64,000 nucleotides of DNA from an uncultured Eubacteriales bacterium (GCA_900548855.1 URMF01000006.1:1-64000), one strand, 5' to 3'. Shown: positions 33,090-42,601, counted from the stretch's first letter. The notes: a model not told the origin generated them from the sequence alone. Translations and numbers: made by a program.

Positions 33090-34556
33090 ATGAAAAAAGT
33101 ATTAAAACAAGGAATCTTTTCTTTATTAACAATTTTAATACTGGTTGTCATGTTACATATACAGGAAGTACACGCAGCAAATACGAATATAAACAATGCC
33201 ACAGAAGTTTCATTTGGAACAAATGGTAACGACAATATTACAACGAACATACCGACAAGATACTATAAATTAGTTTTACCTTCCTCCGGAGAAGTATCCT
33301 TCCATATACAGGGAGAGAATAAGTGGCTTGCATTATATTTGTATGATTCAACGGGAGAAGAAGTTGAATATGTGTCGGAAAGTAAAAGCAGTGTTACAGA
33401 TAAGGTGGTAATTGAAGAAAGTTATCATTTGACAGGAGGTACATATTATTTTGCAATTGACGGTTTTGCCCCTTTGAGCGGGGTTAGAACCGGTGCGTAT
33501 CAATATCTGGTGAATTTTGTGTCTGCAAATGAAAGCTTCCCGGAGACAGGAAACGGTAGTAATAACAATACAGGTTCGGCTAATAAGGTTTTAATGGGAA
33601 CAACTTATCGAGGTCAGATTGCCGTAACAGATAGTATTGATTATTATGTATTTTCGATACCTTCCTCTGGTAAGGTAACCTTACATGTAGAAGGAGATAA
33701 TAGCTTTTTGCATACGTTTTTATATGATTCGGCAGGAGAAGAGTTGAAGCATATACAACAGAGAAAAAATGGTGTTACAAATAAAACAACAGTTGATGAA
33801 GACTGTAATGTAACAGCCGGAACTTATTATTTAGCCATTGATGGTGAGAATAGTTATATAAGACAGGGAAATTATCAGATTAAACTTGACTTTATATCAG
33901 CAAATGAAAACTTTGTTGAGACGCATAAGGATGATAATATCAGCGGTGCAAATAAAATTGCATTCAATACGAATTATCGCGGACAAATCGCACTTGATGA
34001 TGACGTGGATTATTATAAATTTACTGTCAGCAAAAAAGATACCATTGCGATAACCGCAGCTATGGAAGATATTGGGAGAGCCTACATTTATAACGCACAG
34101 GGCGAAGAACTGTGGGAGAAAAACATCAGTGGTAATGTGCAGTCGGGAAATTATACCTTGTCCCATAATATGGAAATATCACCAGGAACATACTATTTAC
34201 GCATAGAATGTATTTATCAGAGTGGAGGAAATTACTCATTTAAACTCACAAGCTATAATGCAACGAAAAAACCTGCAAAGGTAACAATATCCAGCGCAAA
34301 GTCTGCAAAGAAGAAGACAGCTGTCATCAAATGGAAAAAAATAGGAGATGCTAGCGGATATCAAATCCAGTATGCTAAGTCAAAAAAATTCAGTGGGAGA
34401 AAGACGGTAAATGTAGGAAAAACTACGGTGAAAAAAACAATAAAAAAGCTGTCATCCAAGAAAAGGTATTATGTAAAAATAAGGGCATACAAGACGGTAG
34501 CCGGTAAAAAGAAGTATGGCAGTTGGAGCAAAGTCAAATCTGTTAAGGTGAAATAA
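33090..34556 (+). CDS. Secreted protein with three PPC domains and an FN3 domain
   Basis: A 488-residue exported protein. The signal peptide ends near residue 29 (EVHA). Three bacterial pre-peptidase C-terminal (PPC) type beta domains follow (about 37-148, 165-275 and 285-387), each with a DYYxF-like start and a GTYYLAI/GTYYLRI segment. The last 95 residues are a lysine-rich fibronectin type III domain (IKWKKIGDASGYQIQYAKS). No catalytic domain is present, so it is likely a structural or glycan-binding surface protein. A GAGGAGGAAGAAGG site precedes the ATG. Confidence 0.85.
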   Translation: MKKVLKQGIFSLLTILILVVMLHIQEVHAANTNINNATEVSFGTNGNDNITTNIPTRYYKLVLPSSGEVSFHIQGENKWLALYLYDSTGEEVEYVSESKSSVTDKVVIEESYHLTGGTYYFAIDGFAPLSGVRTGAYQYLVNFVSANESFPETGNGSNNNTGSANKVLMGTTYRGQIAVTDSIDYYVFSIPSSGKVTLHVEGDNSFLHTFLYDSAGEELKHIQQRKNGVTNKTTVDEDCNVTAGTYYLAIDGENSYIRQGNYQIKLDFISANENFVETHKDDNISGANKIAFNTNYRGQIALDDDVDYYKFTVSKKDTIAITAAMEDIGRAYIYNAQGEELWEKNISGNVQSGNYTLSHNMEISPGTYYLRIECIYQSGGNYSFKLTSYNATKKPAKVTISSAKSAKKKTAVIKWKKIGDASGYQIQYAKSKKFSGRKTVNVGKTTVKKTIKKLSSKKRYYVKIRAYKTVAGKKKYGSWSKVKSVKVK

Positions 34557-34572
34557 ACCGAGGGAGAAAAAT

Positions 34573-35631
34573 ATGAAAGTAGAGTTTTATGAAAAATTAA
34601 AAGAGGAATTAAGCAGTATAAGAAAAGAAGAGAAAATAGAAGAAATAAATATACCAACAAAAAGATCGTTTAAATCCAAAAAAGTAGCAGCTGTAGCAAT
34701 GCTAGCATTAGCGTTAGCAATAGGATTATCAGGAGTACCAAATACAAGTATGACAGAAATAAATCCGTATACAGTAGAAGCAAAAAGTAAAAAGGATAAC
34801 AAGAAACCGGTAATAAAATTTAGTGGAAAAACAAAAATTACAGTAGAAAAAGGGAAGGCAGTAAAGATACCAAAAACAACAGCAAAAGATAATAAAGATG
34901 GAAATGTAACAAAAAAGATTACAGTAACGGTAAAAAAAGGGAAGAAGAGATATAAATCAATAGAAAAGGCAGTAAAGAAAAATAAGAAGGTAAAATTCAC
35001 AAGTACTGGGACATATAAAATAACATATACAGTAAAAGATAAAGCAGGAAATAAAGCAACTAAAACAAGAACAATAAAGGTAGTATCACCAAAGAAGAAA
35101 ACAACTACTGAAACTTATACTACTGATAAATCAAGAAGAGTTGATTATTCAAAATATGATATAAAAAGAGAGACAATTAATGGAAGGACATATAATGTTA
35201 CTAGAGATGGAGATTTTTCTTATAGGTCTGGAATGGCTGATACTGAATCAGATAAAATTTTTATAAATATTAAAAATGATTATGATAGACTTCAATTTGA
35301 TGTAAATTCTGATTTATTGAATAATTCTGAATATTTAAAATTTTTTGGTAGTATTACAGCGACAGATCAAAATGGTAATGATATTTCAGATAACATTGTC
35401 ATATATGAAGCATCTCTTATAATTGGTGGCTCAGCAAAAAACTATGATATTCGTTCTATAGGTATATATGTAGAAGATGTTTATGGAAATAAACTAAGAA
35501 AAGATGTTGAATTGTATTTGAGAACATTTGAAAAGGATACTCCATATGGATATGATGATCCAAAAGATTTAATACAACTAAGTAAGAATCCACTTGTTTA
35601 TGGAAGGAAAAGAGTTAAAGAAAATAATTAA
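34573..35631 (+). CDS. Membrane-anchored or secreted Ig-like (DUF5011-like) protein
   Basis: A 352-residue protein with a charged 36-residue N-terminus, one hydrophobic segment (about 37-56, AAVAMLALALAIGLSG), an Ig-like domain of the DUF5011/HYR type (75-172; PVIKFSGKTKITVEKGKAV, then GTYKITYTVKDKAGNKATK) and a C-terminal region (195-340) I do not recognise. The long charged start makes a non-cleaved anchor possible. Codons end overwhelmingly in A or T (ATA, AAA, ACA, TTA), clearly unlike the neighbouring acyltransferase genes, which suggests recent transfer or relaxed composition. GAGGGAG precedes the ATG. Confidence 0.75.
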   Translation: MKVEFYEKLKEELSSIRKEEKIEEINIPTKRSFKSKKVAAVAMLALALAIGLSGVPNTSMTEINPYTVEAKSKKDNKKPVIKFSGKTKITVEKGKAVKIPKTTAKDNKDGNVTKKITVTVKKGKKRYKSIEKAVKKNKKVKFTSTGTYKITYTVKDKAGNKATKTRTIKVVSPKKKTTTETYTTDKSRRVDYSKYDIKRETINGRTYNVTRDGDFSYRSGMADTESDKIFINIKNDYDRLQFDVNSDLLNNSEYLKFFGSITATDQNGNDISDNIVIYEASLIIGGSAKNYDIRSIGIYVEDVYGNKLRKDVELYLRTFEKDTPYGYDDPKDLIQLSKNPLVYGRKRVKENN

Positions 35632-35743
35632 AATTAAGGGGATTTTCGTAAGAGGTAAATGTGCGTACCGTGCCAACGGTAAGGAATTGATTATTCTGGA
35701 AATTTATCTCCAATAACAGAGCATGAAAAGGAGAATAGGAATC

Positions 35744-37153
35744 ATGAAAAGAATTATAACAACAATAATATTCATGTTATTTATTTGTATAACATTTAAT
35801 GAAGAAGCATTTGCTCAAACCTTGAAAATTGATGCGGCAAATTTCCCGGATGCCGCAGTGCGAGAGGCTTTGGAGGATTGGAATGTAGAGGAAGACGATG
35901 ATGGAAATTATATAAAAAATAAATATATTGATACGGAAGAGGTTGAATCTTTGTTTGTTGAGGATACGGTCTATAACATAAAAGGTTTAGACAAGCTAAA
36001 TAAGTTGGAAACATTGGGTATGGAGCATTATGCAGGTGGAAATCTGACAGTAAATAATCCGATGTTAAGGTATTTAACTGTCAGGAATTGTGAAGTGACT
36101 TCAATAAAAATAACGGCGCCATATGTAACGGATTTGAGCGTATCCTGCCTGTCTCAAACAAAAAATGTTACATTTTGTTGTAAGAGCATGTCTTCTCTTT
36201 GGCTAGATGGTGGAAATATATCTAATATTGCTTGGGGAGAAGTGTCGCACTTGACATACTTAAACATAAATGTAAATCAACGGCATTTAGATTTGAGAAA
36301 ATTAAATAATTTGGAACAAATTGATTTGTCAAATAATAAAAAAGTCAGAACAGTTGATTTATCAAAAAACAAAAAATTGAAAAAATTTTGGGCAAATAAT
36401 ACAGTATTGCAAAAACTGGATACAAGAAATAATCCCAAATTGACAAGTCTTGTGTGCTATTCGAGCAAAATCAGTTCACTGAATCTTACCAAGAATACAC
36501 AGCTTAAAGAACTCACTGTGACGGATGCAAAACTGAATAAGCTTGATGTGTCAAAGAACAAAAAGCTGGGGACATTGATTATTTATGGGAATAATATAAA
36601 GAAACTAAATGTTGAAAATAATAAGAATTTATTTCGATTAGATTGTGGGGGCAATAAGCTGTCGGCATTAAATGTAAAGAATAATAAGAAATTGATGGGT
36701 TTAAGTTGTTCAAATAATAAAATAAAATCTGTCAATGTGACAAAAAATAAAAAATTGATATCTTTGGACGTTTCCCGTAATCCGGTTCGTTCTTTGGACA
36801 TCCGGCAGAATAAAAAGCTTAAGTATTTAGATATATCTTATACAGGGATAAAGAAATTGAATCTGAAAGAATATAAATATTTAGTAGAATTAGATATTTC
36901 CGGAAGCAAGGTGGAGAATCTGACATTACCAAAGAAATTTCTGTATTTAGATTTGGCAGGTAAGAAGGGAAAGGCAATCAATATTGCTAAGTATATTGGC
37001 AAGGGATATTCCGTGGATTATATATCGGATGATGTGCTGCGATATAACAGGAAAAAGGGGACTGTTAAACTGATTGGAAAACGTGGCAGCTATGGTGAGT
37101 TGGGATTAAAAAAGGGAAAACGGTTCTATATATTTTGTATTAAAATAAAATAA
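35744..37153 (+). CDS. Secreted internalin-like leucine-rich-repeat protein
   Basis: A 469-residue exported protein. The signal peptide ends near residue 25 (EEAFA). From about residue 60 to 400 there are about 13-15 short LRR units with the pattern LxxLDVSxNKKL and many Asn, like internalin or class-3 LRR proteins, unlike the BspA type nearby. The C-terminal 60 residues are basic and close the solenoid. No anchor motif is visible. ATG 35744 is chosen because AAGGAG lies before it; ATG 35723 has none. The A+T-rich codon use continues from the gene before. Confidence 0.85.
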   Translation: MKRIITTIIFMLFICITFNEEAFAQTLKIDAANFPDAAVREALEDWNVEEDDDGNYIKNKYIDTEEVESLFVEDTVYNIKGLDKLNKLETLGMEHYAGGNLTVNNPMLRYLTVRNCEVTSIKITAPYVTDLSVSCLSQTKNVTFCCKSMSSLWLDGGNISNIAWGEVSHLTYLNINVNQRHLDLRKLNNLEQIDLSNNKKVRTVDLSKNKKLKKFWANNTVLQKLDTRNNPKLTSLVCYSSKISSLNLTKNTQLKELTVTDAKLNKLDVSKNKKLGTLIIYGNNIKKLNVENNKNLFRLDCGGNKLSALNVKNNKKLMGLSCSNNKIKSVNVTKNKKLISLDVSRNPVRSLDIRQNKKLKYLDISYTGIKKLNLKEYKYLVELDISGSKVENLTLPKKFLYLDLAGKKGKAINIAKYIGKGYSVDYISDDVLRYNRKKGTVKLIGKRGSYGELGLKKGKRFYIFCIKIK

Positions 37154-37177
37154 AATACAGATAAAGAGGAAAACAGC

Positions 37178-38065
37178 ATGAGAATAGTTTCATTGAAAAA
37201 AACAATTATACCCATCCTTCTATTGGCATTATGCATTTGTTCTTTTATCAAATTAGAATCAAATGCCGCCGGTTCCTATCAGGTCACAGAAGAAAATGGA
37301 ATGCTTAAATGTACATATAATGGAGAAGAACAGCTTGAGAAGTATATTGCCATTAAGAAATCAGGAAACGCATATAAAGTAGTCAAGCCGTGTACCACAG
37401 GAAGCCGGATATACTTTTTTGATTATATGGGAAATGGTCTGCCATATAATGAAAATCATTTTATTAAGGTTACCTATAAGGATACGACAGCTTCCTATTA
37501 TTCCAAGGGTGGAATTCTTCAAAAGAACAAAATTGTTGGCAGTGAGGAAGAAGGATACTACTATGTGGATTCAACAGGCAGGAAGGTAACGTCAAAGGAA
37601 ATCAGACAGGCGGTAAAGTTTGTAAGGGCACATACAAAGTCAGGATGGTCAAAGAGTAAGAAGCTTAAAGCCTGTTATAAGTATCTGTGGAAAAATTATA
37701 CATATAAGAGATTTTATGATAAGCCGAAGGCTTCTAAGATGTCCGGGTACGCAAGATATATGTTTTCAAAAAAGAAGGGGAACTGCTTCCGCTATGCGGC
37801 AGCCTTTGCCTGTGTGGCGAGGGTGCTGGGATATGATAGCCGGGTGGCGTGCGGTTCCATTTCCCGGGTGGGAGGCGGTATGACGCCCCACGGCTGGACG
37901 GAAATCAAAGTGAATGGAAAATGGTATATGTGTGATGCCAATATGCAGAGAAGCTGGCCGAAAATCAATTCCTATATGGTTACGAATAAGAAATATGCCT
38001 TTGCCCATACCTGCCAGAAACGCTATAAGCTTACTGTGAAAAACGGGAGGGTATCCTGGAAATGA
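37178..38065 (+). CDS. Secreted transglutaminase-like cysteine protein
   Basis: A 295-residue exported protein. The signal peptide ends near residue 30 (ESNA). After a small N-terminal beta domain comes a transglutaminase-like domain (about 140-260) with the triad Cys203 (KKGNCFRYAA), His238 (TPHGWTEI) and Asp253 (WYMCDANMQ). Such proteins can act as cysteine peptidases or crosslinking enzymes on the cell surface. Its end overlaps the MBOAT gene by four bases (ATGA), which links it to the acylation genes that follow. Confidence 0.88.
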   Translation: MRIVSLKKTIIPILLLALCICSFIKLESNAAGSYQVTEENGMLKCTYNGEEQLEKYIAIKKSGNAYKVVKPCTTGSRIYFFDYMGNGLPYNENHFIKVTYKDTTASYYSKGGILQKNKIVGSEEEGYYYVDSTGRKVTSKEIRQAVKFVRAHTKSGWSKSKKLKACYKYLWKNYTYKRFYDKPKASKMSGYARYMFSKKKGNCFRYAAAFACVARVLGYDSRVACGSISRVGGGMTPHGWTEIKVNGKWYMCDANMQRSWPKINSYMVTNKKYAFAHTCQKRYKLTVKNGRVSWK

Positions 38066-39489
38066 TATTCAGCTCCCTTGTATTTTTATGTGTGTTCCTC
38101 CCGGTGACCTATATTCTGTATACGGTACTGCCGGGAGTGAGGGCAAAGAACGGTCTTCTCATAGCGGCAAGCCTTTTGTTTTATGCCTATGGGGAGCCTG
38201 TTTTTATTGTTCTCATAATATGCAGTTCGTTTATCAACTATTGTTTTGCACGGCTTATTGCGGGTGCCGGGCGGCAGAAGAGATTTTTTCTGGTTTTGAG
38301 CCTTATCCTGAATTTTGAGATACTTGGTATTTTTAAATACAGCGCCTTTCTGGCTGAAACCGTCAGCCGCCTGTTCCATATAAATCTGCAGTGTCCGGAG
38401 ATTCCGCTTCCGGTGGGGATTTCCTTTTTTACCTTTCAGGCAGTGTCCTATGTAATTGATGTATATTCCGGAAAAGTGCAGGCACAAAAAAGCTTCTGGA
38501 AAGTACTGCTCTATATTTCCTTTTTTCCGCAGTTGATAGCGGGTCCTATTGTAAAATACCGGGATATCAGTGAGGCGATAGAGGGCAGGACACAGGATGC
38601 AGGACAGACGGCGCAGGGAATGCGGCGTTTTATATGTGGTCTTGCAAAAAAGGTATTCCTTGCTAATGCGATGGGGATGGCGGCAGACCAGATATTTGGC
38701 GCTAATTTGCAGGATATCAATATGGCGGCTGCCTGGCTTGGTGCGGTTTCATATATGCTTCAGATATATTATGATTTCAGCGGTTACAGCGATATGGCAA
38801 TCGGTCTTGGGAAAATGTTTGGCTTTTCCTTTAAAGAAAATTTTCAATACCCCTATGGGGCGGTCAGTGTAAAGGAATTCTGGCGGAGATGGCATATTTC
38901 CCTGTCTGACTGGTTTAAAGAATACCTGTATATTCCGCTGGGCGGAAACCGTAAGGGAAGGCTGCGGGCTGTGTTTAACCGGATGCTGGTATTTTTTCTG
39001 ACCGGTCTCTGGCATGGGGCAGACTGGACCTTCGTACTGTGGGGAGTATACCATGGAGTTCTTCTGCTTATAGAGGAGGCACTGCCTTTTATGAAGAAGC
39101 TTCCTGGATGGCTTGCACATTTGTATACCCTGCTGGCAGTGTGTGTGGGATTTGTCATGTTCCGGGCGGACACGGTGTCTCAGGGATTTTATTTTATCCG
39201 GCAGATGTTTACTGGGTCAGTGGGAGGTGCGTCTTCACAGAGCCTTGTATGGTCGCAGCTTACGCCGCATTTTCTTGTGATGCTTGTCGTGGCGGTTATC
39301 GGGGCGGCACCTATACGTCTGCCTGCCGACCGGATAAGAAGCAGATTAAGCCGGGAAGAGGAAGAACCTACGGGAAAGGGAACACTGCTGCAGACAGGAC
39401 TGTATGCAGCCTCCTTTTTGCTGCTGACATGGTGTATGGTTCGGTTATCCGGTAGTACTTATAATCCGTTTATATATTTCCGGTTTTAA
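38062..39489 (+). CDS. MBOAT family O-acyltransferase (AlgI/DltB-like)
   Basis: A 475-residue polytopic membrane acyltransferase that moves an acyl group, usually acetyl, across the membrane onto an extracellular glycan. The conserved His318 is in GLWHGADWTF, and His278 in RRWHISLSDWFKEYLYIPLG marks the AlgI-type signature. About 11 membrane segments are visible. It is followed by a DHHW/AlgJ-like gene, the usual partner in wall or exopolysaccharide O-acetylation. No dltA or dltC is near, so D-alanylation is unlikely. It has more G+C than the surface genes upstream. Confidence 0.93.
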   Translation: MIFSSLVFLCVFLPVTYILYTVLPGVRAKNGLLIAASLLFYAYGEPVFIVLIICSSFINYCFARLIAGAGRQKRFFLVLSLILNFEILGIFKYSAFLAETVSRLFHINLQCPEIPLPVGISFFTFQAVSYVIDVYSGKVQAQKSFWKVLLYISFFPQLIAGPIVKYRDISEAIEGRTQDAGQTAQGMRRFICGLAKKVFLANAMGMAADQIFGANLQDINMAAAWLGAVSYMLQIYYDFSGYSDMAIGLGKMFGFSFKENFQYPYGAVSVKEFWRRWHISLSDWFKEYLYIPLGGNRKGRLRAVFNRMLVFFLTGLWHGADWTFVLWGVYHGVLLLIEEALPFMKKLPGWLAHLYTLLAVCVGFVMFRADTVSQGFYFIRQMFTGSVGGASSQSLVWSQLTPHFLVMLVVAVIGAAPIRLPADRIRSRLSREEEEPTGKGTLLQTGLYAASFLLLTWCMVRLSGSTYNPFIYFRF

Positions 39490-39524
39490 GCGGCACAGAT
39501 ACAATTCAGGAGGAAAATGAATTC

Positions 39525-40970
39525 ATGAGAAAGACAGCAAATATACTATATATAAGTATCTGCCTGCTGCTTGTCATATTACCCTTTGCAGGCATGACAG
39601 TGGCACCTACAGTTTCCACGACAGAAAACAGGGAAATGGCTGTATTCCCGGAGCTTGTGGAAAATGGATTCTGGAACAGGGAATATTTACAGGAAATGGG
39701 AGAATATTTTGAAGACCATTTTGCCTTCCGGCCGGTTCTGGTTACAATTGATTCTGTGATACAGAGCAGGGTTTTCGGGGTGTCCAGCATGGATACCGTG
39801 ACGGTGGGCAAAAGTGGATGGCTCTATTATACGGCAACGCTGGATGATTATATCGGGGAACATACCCTGTCGGAAAGAGGCATTTACAATGCAGCACATA
39901 ATCTCTCCTTGGTACAGCAGTATACGGAAGAGAAGGGGGCTGCATTCCTGCTTGCCATTCCTCCCAATAAAAATTCTCTGTATGGTGAAAATATGCCCTA
40001 TTATATAAAGCAGGTAAGTACTGTGAATAATATGGCATTATTGCAGCCGGAGCTTTCTGCGTGCAATGTGAACTATGCGGATTTATCTGCTGCATTTAAG
40101 CAGGAAAAGGAATCCCTTTATCTGAAAAGGGATTCCCACTGGAACTGGAAAGGGGCGGTTCTTGCGTACCATACGATGCTTACACAGCTGGAGTGCGGGC
40201 ATGATTCTTATGAAACCACCGGATGTATCCGGACAAAGACGGAATATGGGGATTTGAATAAAATGCTGTATCCGTCAGGCTTTGCACCGGAATGGAATTA
40301 TAATTATAAGAAAGAGCATACCTTTACCTATGTGACAGAGACGGACAGCGTGGAGGATGCCTGGATTGAGACAGAAAATCCCGAAGGGGAGGGAAGCCTT
40401 TTAATGTTCCGTGATTCCTTTGGAAACACCCTGCTTCCGCTGATGGCGGATGTATTCGGCAGAGGTTATTTTTCAAAAACAATGCCGTATAATCTTGAGG
40501 AATATCTGGACCGCTATTCGCCGGAATATGTAATTGTGGAAAAGGTAGAGAGAAATATAGACGGGTTTGCGAAGGAGCCGCCGGTCATGACAGGCCCCCT
40601 TGTAAATCTGGAAAAGCAAGTGGAAAAAATGGATTCCCGGACAACACTGGATATGGCGCAATCAGAATATAATGCTGGTTACTGGGCATTTTCCGGTATT
40701 TTGGATGAAAGCCTGGTTAAGCCGGATTCCGATATCTATATCCGTGTGACAGCGGAGGATGAAACAGATACCTATGCAGCATTTTCGATTAGCAGTGAGA
40801 GTTCGGATAACGGTTACCTGTTATATGTGCAAAAGGAACAGCTGCCTTTTAACCGGGTGGCGGCAGAGGTTCTGGTAGAGACAGATGATAAGCTGATTCG
40901 TGCTGCACGGGAGGAGTTTGAAGTGACCGGCAGCATGGAGGAGAATGCTGTCAGGAAAATTCAGAAGTAA
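39525..40970 (+). CDS. DHHW/AlgJ-like extracellular acetyltransferase
   Basis: A 481-residue protein with an N-terminal membrane anchor (about 6-26) and an extracellular SGNH-like domain of the DHHW/AlgX-AlgJ type. Asp203 and His205 lie in KRDSHWNWKGA and the candidate nucleophile Ser298 in MFRDSFGN, the pattern for O-acetyl transfer. FEDHFAFRPVLV near residue 62 is the family N-terminal signature. Right after the MBOAT gene, it should complete a two-part O-acetylation system whose glycan target is unknown. AGGAGG precedes the ATG. Confidence 0.88.
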   Translation: MRKTANILYISICLLLVILPFAGMTVAPTVSTTENREMAVFPELVENGFWNREYLQEMGEYFEDHFAFRPVLVTIDSVIQSRVFGVSSMDTVTVGKSGWLYYTATLDDYIGEHTLSERGIYNAAHNLSLVQQYTEEKGAAFLLAIPPNKNSLYGENMPYYIKQVSTVNNMALLQPELSACNVNYADLSAAFKQEKESLYLKRDSHWNWKGAVLAYHTMLTQLECGHDSYETTGCIRTKTEYGDLNKMLYPSGFAPEWNYNYKKEHTFTYVTETDSVEDAWIETENPEGEGSLLMFRDSFGNTLLPLMADVFGRGYFSKTMPYNLEEYLDRYSPEYVIVEKVERNIDGFAKEPPVMTGPLVNLEKQVEKMDSRTTLDMAQSEYNAGYWAFSGILDESLVKPDSDIYIRVTAEDETDTYAAFSISSESSDNGYLLYVQKEQLPFNRVAAEVLVETDDKLIRAAREEFEVTGSMEENAVRKIQK

Positions 40971-40987
40971 AGATGGAAATAGTGACT

Positions 40988-41938
40988 ATGAAAAGAAAAA
41001 AAATGTTACAACTTGGAATATTTTTTATATCCTGTCTGTTCCTGCCGGGAATCCTGACGGGATGCGGTGCAGATAAAATTAATGTGGTCATAACGGACTG
41101 TCAGACTGAAAGCAGGCTTTTTACAAAAAAGGGACAGACAGTGGAAGAGCTGTTAGAGGAGGCAGAGATTACCGTTGGAGGAGAGGATACGGTAAGTCCG
41201 AATTTAGGAACGGAGATTACGTTAAATAACATGCAGATTGTGATATTACGGCATGCAAGGGTATCCATAGACACGGAAGAAAAGACGGTTGATGTGGAGC
41301 TTACAGGCGGGAAGGTAAAGGATGCATTAAAAGAGGCGGAAGTTACGTTGGTTAAGAATGATTATGTAAACCACGATATGGAAGCATACCTGACTGATGG
41401 TATGTCCATTTCTATTGTACATCGGCTTGCGGTTTCCCTTACTGCTGACGGAAAAACCCGGGATTTTTTGTCCCGGGCGCATACGGTAGAGGAATTTCTG
41501 CAGGAGCAGAATATAGAGCTGGGGAAGCATGACAGAGTGAAGCCTAAGCTTACCGAACAGCTTTCGGAGGGAACGAAGGTTGTTGTAAAAAGGGTTGAAA
41601 TTAAGGAGCTTGTGGAGACAGAGCCGGTTCCCTTTGAGACAGAGGTCACTTATTCCGGCAGTATGCTGGCTGGCACAAGCCGGATTACACGGGAAGGGAT
41701 AAATGGGGAAAAGCGAGTTACTTATGAGGTAACTTATGTAGATGGGAAAGAAGAAAGCCGGAAGGCAGTAAAGGAAGTAATCTTAAAGGAAGCCGTCAAT
41801 CAGCTTGTCATGCAGGGTACGAAACCGAAAGGTAAGACTGTTATTTCCAGGGAACGAGTGGACGATTGCGACGGTTCGGGACATGGCTATTACATTATTA
41901 CATATTCGGATGGTTCTGTGGAATATCAGGACTATTAA
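40988..41938 (+). CDS. DUF348/G5-domain lipoprotein (YabE-like)
   Basis: A 316-residue lipoprotein candidate with lipobox LTGC (Cys26). Three DUF348 repeats (about 31-77, 88-132 and 143-190) and a G5 domain (about 200-278; ETEVTYSGSMLAGTSRIT) follow. YabE/Rpf-like proteins share this front part but end in a 3D or RlpA-like lytic domain; here the protein ends about 35 residues after G5, so it has no wall hydrolase domain. ATG 40973 would add five residues; 40988 gives a cleaner signal sequence. It follows the DHHW gene closely. Confidence 0.85.
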   Translation: MKRKKMLQLGIFFISCLFLPGILTGCGADKINVVITDCQTESRLFTKKGQTVEELLEEAEITVGGEDTVSPNLGTEITLNNMQIVILRHARVSIDTEEKTVDVELTGGKVKDALKEAEVTLVKNDYVNHDMEAYLTDGMSISIVHRLAVSLTADGKTRDFLSRAHTVEEFLQEQNIELGKHDRVKPKLTEQLSEGTKVVVKRVEIKELVETEPVPFETEVTYSGSMLAGTSRITREGINGEKRVTYEVTYVDGKEESRKAVKEVILKEAVNQLVMQGTKPKGKTVISRERVDDCDGSGHGYYIITYSDGSVEYQDY

Positions 41939-42006
41939 TGGAAGAATGCTGAATACATAATTTTGAAGGAATCTATGTAATGCAAATCAAAATTTCTCCA
42001 AAATGA

Positions 42007-42036
42007 TTGCAAAATGTATAGTAGATTTGGTATACT
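42007..42036 (+). promoter_or_regulatory. Sigma-A promoter of the asp23-nusB group
   Basis: TTGCAA at 42007-42012 and TATACT at 42031-42036 with an 18-base spacer lie 52 bases before the Asp23 gene. Confidence 0.65.
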
Positions 42037-42088
42037 ATATTACATATGATTAGATTTTCAGTCACTAAGTGGCGAAGGAGGAATAGTT

Positions 42089-42493
42089 ATGGCAGCAGAA
42101 GCGCAGAATAATGGCACATATAGCGTAAAAGAAGCAGGTGTACTTGGAGATATTCAGATTGCAGATGAGGTCATTGCAATTATTGCAGGCTTGGCGGCAA
42201 CCGAGGTAGATGGTGTTGCAAAGATGTATGGCAATATTACAAATGAGCTGGTAAGTAAGCTTGGAATGAAAAATCTTTCCAAGGGTGTAAAGGTGCTGGT
42301 ATCGCCGGATAATGTGAAGGTGGATTTATCACTGGAGCTGAAATATGGGTACAGTGTACTGGATGTATCCAAAAAGGTTCAGGAGAAGGTGAAACAGGCG
42401 ATTGAAACCATGACAGGCTTAGAGGTATCGGAGGTTCGTGTGAGAATTGCGGGAGTTGCAATCGATAAGGAGGAGAAAGCAACAAAGGCATAA
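42089..42493 (+). CDS. Asp23/Gls24 family envelope stress protein
   Basis: A 134-residue protein of the Asp23/Gls24 family (YqhY type). The core runs from about residue 20 (DIQIADEVIAIIAGLAA) through TEVDGVAKMYG to KVQEKVKQAIETMTGLEVSEV. YqhY genes lie next to nusB in many Firmicutes, as here, and have been linked to lipid metabolism control and envelope stress. GGCGAAGGAGG precedes the ATG. It begins the conserved block running to spo0A. Confidence 0.95.
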   Translation: MAAEAQNNGTYSVKEAGVLGDIQIADEVIAIIAGLAATEVDGVAKMYGNITNELVSKLGMKNLSKGVKVLVSPDNVKVDLSLELKYGYSVLDVSKKVQEKVKQAIETMTGLEVSEVRVRIAGVAIDKEEKATKA

Positions 42494-42506
42494 TTGGGAT
42501 GGAGTA

Positions 42507-42551
42507 AGGCTGCTGCCTGGGCGTATTACATTGAGTCCGGGGGGCAGCCTT
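42507..42551. terminator. Hairpin between asp23 and nusB
   Basis: AAGGCTGC at 42507-42514 pairs with GCAGCCTT at 42544-42551. There is no long T-run, so it may attenuate only partly. Confidence 0.4.
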
Positions 42552-42565
42552 CTTCCGGTTGTCGT

Positions 42566-42601
42566 GCATATGAGAAAATGGTCCGGTGGACCTTTTCTGA
42601 G
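42566..42601. repeat. 36-base palindromic repeat, copy 1
   Basis: A hairpin that begins GCATATGAG, has core GGTCCGGTGGACC (42580-42592) with A-rich and T-rich flanks, and ends TGAG. A copy of equal length, differing at four positions, occurs at 59809-59844. It lies 41 bases before the nusB start. Confidence 0.75.

Noticed and set aside
38086..39173. Several open frames of 100-133 residues on the minus strand
   Set aside because: All are inside the MBOAT gene, whose protein is clearly recognised. Their composition is typical of antisense frames of membrane protein genes.
39039..39455. 138-residue open frame in another + frame
   Set aside because: It overlaps the MBOAT coding sequence completely and has no start signal or family likeness.
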